A stretch of DNA of 9,940 nucleotides from Actinomycetes bacterium (GTDB lineage Bacteria; Actinomycetota; Actinomycetes; Actinomycetales; Cellulomonadaceae): the NCBI GenBank assembly GCA_023389545.1, contig JAEWEI010000171.1:1-9940 (forward strand). The letters run 5' to 3'. A program made the translations under genes and the position numbers. Below are positions 7,601 through 9,940 of the stretch, piece after piece. The number at the start of each line of letters is the position of its first letter. Position 1 is the stretch's first letter. The notes below the pieces were generated by a model that worked only from the letters and a program-made list of their open reading frames with translations, did no database searches and was not told the origin of the DNA.

Positions 7601-8626
7601 GTGCGTGTCGGACTGCTCACCGGAGGCGGGGACGTCCCCGGCCTGAACGCGGCCATCCGCGCCGTCGTCAAGCGAGGCGAGGGCGAGCACGGCCACTCCA
7701 TCGTCGGCTTCCGCAATGGCTGGCGTGGGGTCGTCGACGGCGACGTCATGCCGCTCACCCGGCAGCACATCCGTAACGTGCTGCCCGTCGGCGGGACGCT
7801 GCTCGGCACCGCCCGGTACCACCCCAACGCGTCGGACGGCAGCCTCGACGCCGTCATGCAGACCCTTGAGGCAGAGCGCATCGAGGCGCTGATCTGCATC
7901 GGCGGCGACGGGACGCTGCACGCCGCGAGCAAGGTCGCCGAGGCCGGCGTCAAGATCGTCGCGATCCCCAAGACCATCGACAACGACGTGTGGGGCACCG
8001 ACAGGGCCATCGGCTTCGACACCGCCGTCACGATCGCCACCGAGGCCATCGACCGCGTGCACACCACCGCGGAGAGCCACAACCGCGTGATGATCGTCGA
8101 GGTGATGGGCCGCCACGCCGGCTGGATCGCTGTCACGTCGGCGATCGCGGGCGGCGCCGAGGTCGTCCTGACCCCTGAGGAGCCCTTCGACATCGACAGG
8201 GTGATCCGGTTCCTCAAGCACCGGCACCGCGCCCACGCGAGCTTCTCGATCGTCGTCGTCGCCGAGGGCGCCGTGCCGGCTGAGGGGACCTCCATGTCCT
8301 ACGAGGCGCCCGTCGGCAAGTTCGGCGAGATCGTCGCCGGCGCCATCGGCGAGCGCGTCAAGGCGGAGATCGAGCAGCGCACCGGGTTCGACACCCGTGT
8401 CACGGTGCTGGGCCACGTGCAGCGTGGGGGCATCCCCACGCCCGAGGACCGGATCCTGGGCAGCCGGTTCGGCGTCGCGGCCATCGACGCGATCACGCGC
8501 GGCGAGTCCGGCGTGATGACGGCGCTGCGTGGCGAGGACGTCGTGCTCGTGCCGCTCACGGAGATCGCCGGGAAGGTCAAGCACGTGCCGGCCTCGCTGA
8601 TCCAGGTCGCCCAGGCCCTTGCCTGA
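7601..8626 (+). CDS. pfkA: 6-phosphofructokinase, group III
   Basis: The 341-residue enzyme phosphorylates fructose 6-phosphate to fructose 1,6-bisphosphate, the committed step of glycolysis, in the cytosol. Its motifs fall at the E. coli PfkA numbering: GGGD (8-11), GTAR (69-72), GGDGT (101-105), PKTIDND (123-129) with the catalytic base Asp127, MGRHAGW (169-175), AEG (221-223) and GHVQRGG (271-277). Gly104 is the residue typical of ATP users, whereas Lys124 is shared with pyrophosphate-dependent enzymes. ATP is the more likely donor, but this is inferred. The start is GTG 7601, with GAAGGAG at 7587-7593 spaced 7 nt, the strongest ribosome site in the window. A 139-bp gap (7462-7600) separates it from the ABC operon. 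I see no clear -35/-10 pair there, only a TACGCT hexamer at 7528-7533, so either its own promoter or read-through is possible. Confidence 0.93.
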   Translation: MRVGLLTGGGDVPGLNAAIRAVVKRGEGEHGHSIVGFRNGWRGVVDGDVMPLTRQHIRNVLPVGGTLLGTARYHPNASDGSLDAVMQTLEAERIEALICIGGDGTLHAASKVAEAGVKIVAIPKTIDNDVWGTDRAIGFDTAVTIATEAIDRVHTTAESHNRVMIVEVMGRHAGWIAVTSAIAGGAEVVLTPEEPFDIDRVIRFLKHRHRAHASFSIVVVAEGAVPAEGTSMSYEAPVGKFGEIVAGAIGERVKAEIEQRTGFDTRVTVLGHVQRGGIPTPEDRILGSRFGVAAIDAITRGESGVMTALRGEDVVLVPLTEIAGKVKHVPASLIQVAQALA

Positions 8627-8650
8627 GGCCTGGCGCCGCCCGCGCTGGCT

Positions 8651-8679
8651 TTGACCCGCCTGCCGCTCAAAGATAAGGT
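8651..8679 (+). promoter_or_regulatory. Housekeeping-type promoter for rpsA
   Basis: TTGACC (8651-8656) matches five of six -35 bases. TAAGGT (8674-8679) fits the actinobacterial -10 pattern TAnnnT, and the spacer is exactly 17 bp. The pair begins 24 bp after the pfkA stop and points to rpsA. Transcription would begin near 8686. It is the best-formed promoter in the window, as expected for an abundant ribosomal protein. Confidence 0.65.
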
Positions 8680-8685
8680 TGACGC

Positions 8686-8805
8686 GGTGTCGCACGTCTT
8701 CGTGCCGCCGGTTCGCCGGGCTCGACGACATGCACTGACAACACCACACATCCGCCGGGATCCTTGCCCGCACTACTTCCTGTCCGCATCGGAGTCCATC
8801 ACTAC
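8686..8805 (+). promoter_or_regulatory. Predicted rpsA mRNA leader (about 120 nt)
   Basis: If the promoter at 8651-8679 is right, the transcript has about 120 nt before the ATG. Two short hairpins are visible: GCACG-tctt-CGTGC (8692-8705) and CCGG-ttcg-CCGG (8708-8719). An A/C-rich stretch follows (about 8736-8750) that looks unpaired. The only ribosome-site candidate is GGAG at 8791-8794, 11 nt from the ATG, weak for such a highly expressed gene. Control of translation by S1 itself is known for E. coli rpsA; here it is only a possibility. Confidence 0.4.
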
Positions 8806-9940
8806 ATGAGCATTTCCACCGCGAAGCCCGCCACGCCGCAGGTCGCGATCAACGACATCGGCACGGCCGAGGACTTCCTCGCCGCCATCGACGCCACCAT
8901 CAAGTACTTCAACGATGGTGACATCGTCTCGGGCACCATCGTCAAGGTCGACCGTGACGAGGTGCTGCTTGACATCGGCTACAAGACCGAGGGCGTCATC
9001 CCCTCCCGCGAGCTGTCCATCAAGCACGACGTGGACCCCGGAGAGGTCGTCCAGGTGGGCGACGAGGTCGAGGCCCTGGTCCTCCAGAAGGAGGACAAGG
9101 AAGGCCGCCTGATCCTGTCCAAGAAGCGTGCGCAGTACGAGCGCGCCTGGGGCACGATCGAGAAGATCAAGGAGGAGGACGGCGTCGTCACCGGCACCGT
9201 CATCGAGGTCGTCAAGGGCGGCCTCATCCTCGACATCGGCCTGCGCGGCTTCCTGCCCGCATCGCTCGTGGAGATGCGTCGCGTCCGCGACCTCCAGCCC
9301 TACGTGGGCAAGGAGATCGAGGCCAAGATCATCGAGCTCGACAAGAACCGCAACAACGTCGTCCTGTCGCGCCGTGCCTGGCTCGAGCAGACGCAGTCCG
9401 AGGTGCGCTCGACCTTCCTGCAGACCCTGCAGAAGGGCCAGGTCCGCCCCGGTGTCGTCTCCTCGATCGTCAACTTCGGCGCGTTCGTGGACCTCGGCGG
9501 CGTCGACGGGCTCGTCCACGTCTCCGAGCTGTCCTGGAAGCACATCGACCACCCGTCCGAGGTCGTCGAGGTCGGCCAGGAGGTCACCGTCGAGGTTCTC
9601 GACGTCGACTTCGACCGCGAGCGTGTCTCCCTGTCGCTGAAGGCCACCCAGGAAGACCCGTGGCAGACCTTCGCGCGCACCCACGCCATCGGCCAGGTCG
9701 TCCCCGGCAAGGTCACCAAGCTCGTCCCGTTCGGCGCGTTCGTGCGCGTCGAGGACGGCATCGAGGGCCTGGTCCACATCTCGGAGCTGGCCGTGCGCCA
9801 CGTCGAGATCCCCGAGCAGGTCGTGCAGGTCGGCGACGACGTCTTCGTCAAGGTCATCGACATCGACCTCGAGCGTCGCCGCATTTCGCTGTCGCTCAAG
9901 CAGGCCAACGAGGGCGTCGACCCCAACTCCGACGACTTCG
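8806..9940 (+). CDS. rpsA: 30S ribosomal protein S1, 3' truncated by window end
   Basis: The first 378 residues of ribosomal protein S1 are present. S1 is the mRNA-binding protein of the small subunit that helps load and unfold messages. Four S1 (OB-fold) domains can be seen at about 37-107, 125-190, 211-279 and 296-365. Domains 3 and 4 carry the best RNA-binding signatures: NFGAFVDL...GLVHVSELS (223-243) and PFGAFVRV...GLVHISELA (308-329). The N-terminal region, with TAEDFLAAIDATIKYFNDGDIVSGTI, is typical of actinobacterial S1. The start is ATG 8806 (MSISTAKPAT). The open frame continues to the last base, and the C-terminal tail lies outside. Codon use is strongly biased to C-ending codons (GTC, ATC, AAG), more so than in the ABC genes, as expected for high expression. 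It is transcribed in the same direction as pfkA, 179 bp downstream. Confidence 0.97.
   Translation, partial: MSISTAKPATPQVAINDIGTAEDFLAAIDATIKYFNDGDIVSGTIVKVDRDEVLLDIGYKTEGVIPSRELSIKHDVDPGEVVQVGDEVEALVLQKEDKEGRLILSKKRAQYERAWGTIEKIKEEDGVVTGTVIEVVKGGLILDIGLRGFLPASLVEMRRVRDLQPYVGKEIEAKIIELDKNRNNVVLSRRAWLEQTQSEVRSTFLQTLQKGQVRPGVVSSIVNFGAFVDLGGVDGLVHVSELSWKHIDHPSEVVEVGQEVTVEVLDVDFDRERVSLSLKATQEDPWQTFARTHAIGQVVPGKVTKLVPFGAFVRVEDGIEGLVHISELAVRHVEIPEQVVQVGDDVFVKVIDIDLERRRISLSLKQANEGVDPNSDDF

Noticed and set aside
2093..8626. The idea that the transporter, phosphofructokinase and methyltransferase form one new functional system.
   Set aside because: Only the four ABC genes are tightly coupled. The methyltransferase is divergent and pfkA is 139 bp away with a strong ribosome site of its own. 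Nothing in the motifs ties their substrates together.
8679..8707. TTGACG at 8679-8684 as a second rpsA promoter.
   Set aside because: The hexamer at the right distance (GTGCCG) does not resemble a -10 box.

Overview
The window is dense, GC-rich coding DNA of an actinobacterium. The closest look is to Micrococcales of the Cellulomonas/Cellulosimicrobium kind, judged from memory of the ribosomal protein S1 and phosphofructokinase sequences and from the strong G/C preference at third codon positions. The species cannot be fixed from the sequence alone. I see no mobile element, CRISPR array, tRNA or rRNA.

Layout. (1) Positions 1-1086 (+) hold the C-terminal two thirds of a sodium:solute symporter of the ActP/MctP (acetate and short monocarboxylate) group, cut by the window start. 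(2) Positions 1109-1924 (-) hold a convergent class I SAM-dependent methyltransferase of unknown substrate. (3) Positions 1925-2092 form a divergent intergenic region rich in repeats and dyads. (4) Positions 2093-7461 (+) are a compact four-gene ABC importer operon of the oligopeptide/dipeptide (Opp/Dpp, PepT) family: lipoprotein binding protein, two permeases and a fused double ATPase. The gaps are 16 nt, then a 4-nt ATGA overlap, then a 4-nt GTGA overlap. (5) Positions 7601-8626 (+) encode a group III 6-phosphofructokinase. (6) A well-formed promoter at 8651-8679 and a leader of about 120 nt precede (7) rpsA, ribosomal protein S1, which starts at 8806 and runs off the window end.

How the genes work together. 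The importer operon should form one membrane complex: the binding protein captures a peptide or peptide-like ligand outside the cell, the two permeases form the channel, and one fused ATPase supplies both nucleotide-binding domains. Its ligand cannot be read from the sequence. The symporter, the kinase and S1 are housekeeping functions that need not be linked to it. From memory, a SAM methyltransferase often lies near rpsA in actinobacteria, so the transporter and pfk genes may be lineage-specific neighbours in that block.

Novelty. The genes belong to known families and I see no evidence of an undescribed multi-gene system. The points most worth checking are regulatory: the elements at 1933-2092 (tandem 13-bp repeats, a GlnR-like half-site pair, a 24-bp near-perfect palindrome, and a second hairpin that excludes it), the long leader of rpsA with its weak ribosome site, and the Gly104/Lys124 combination in the phosphofructokinase active site.
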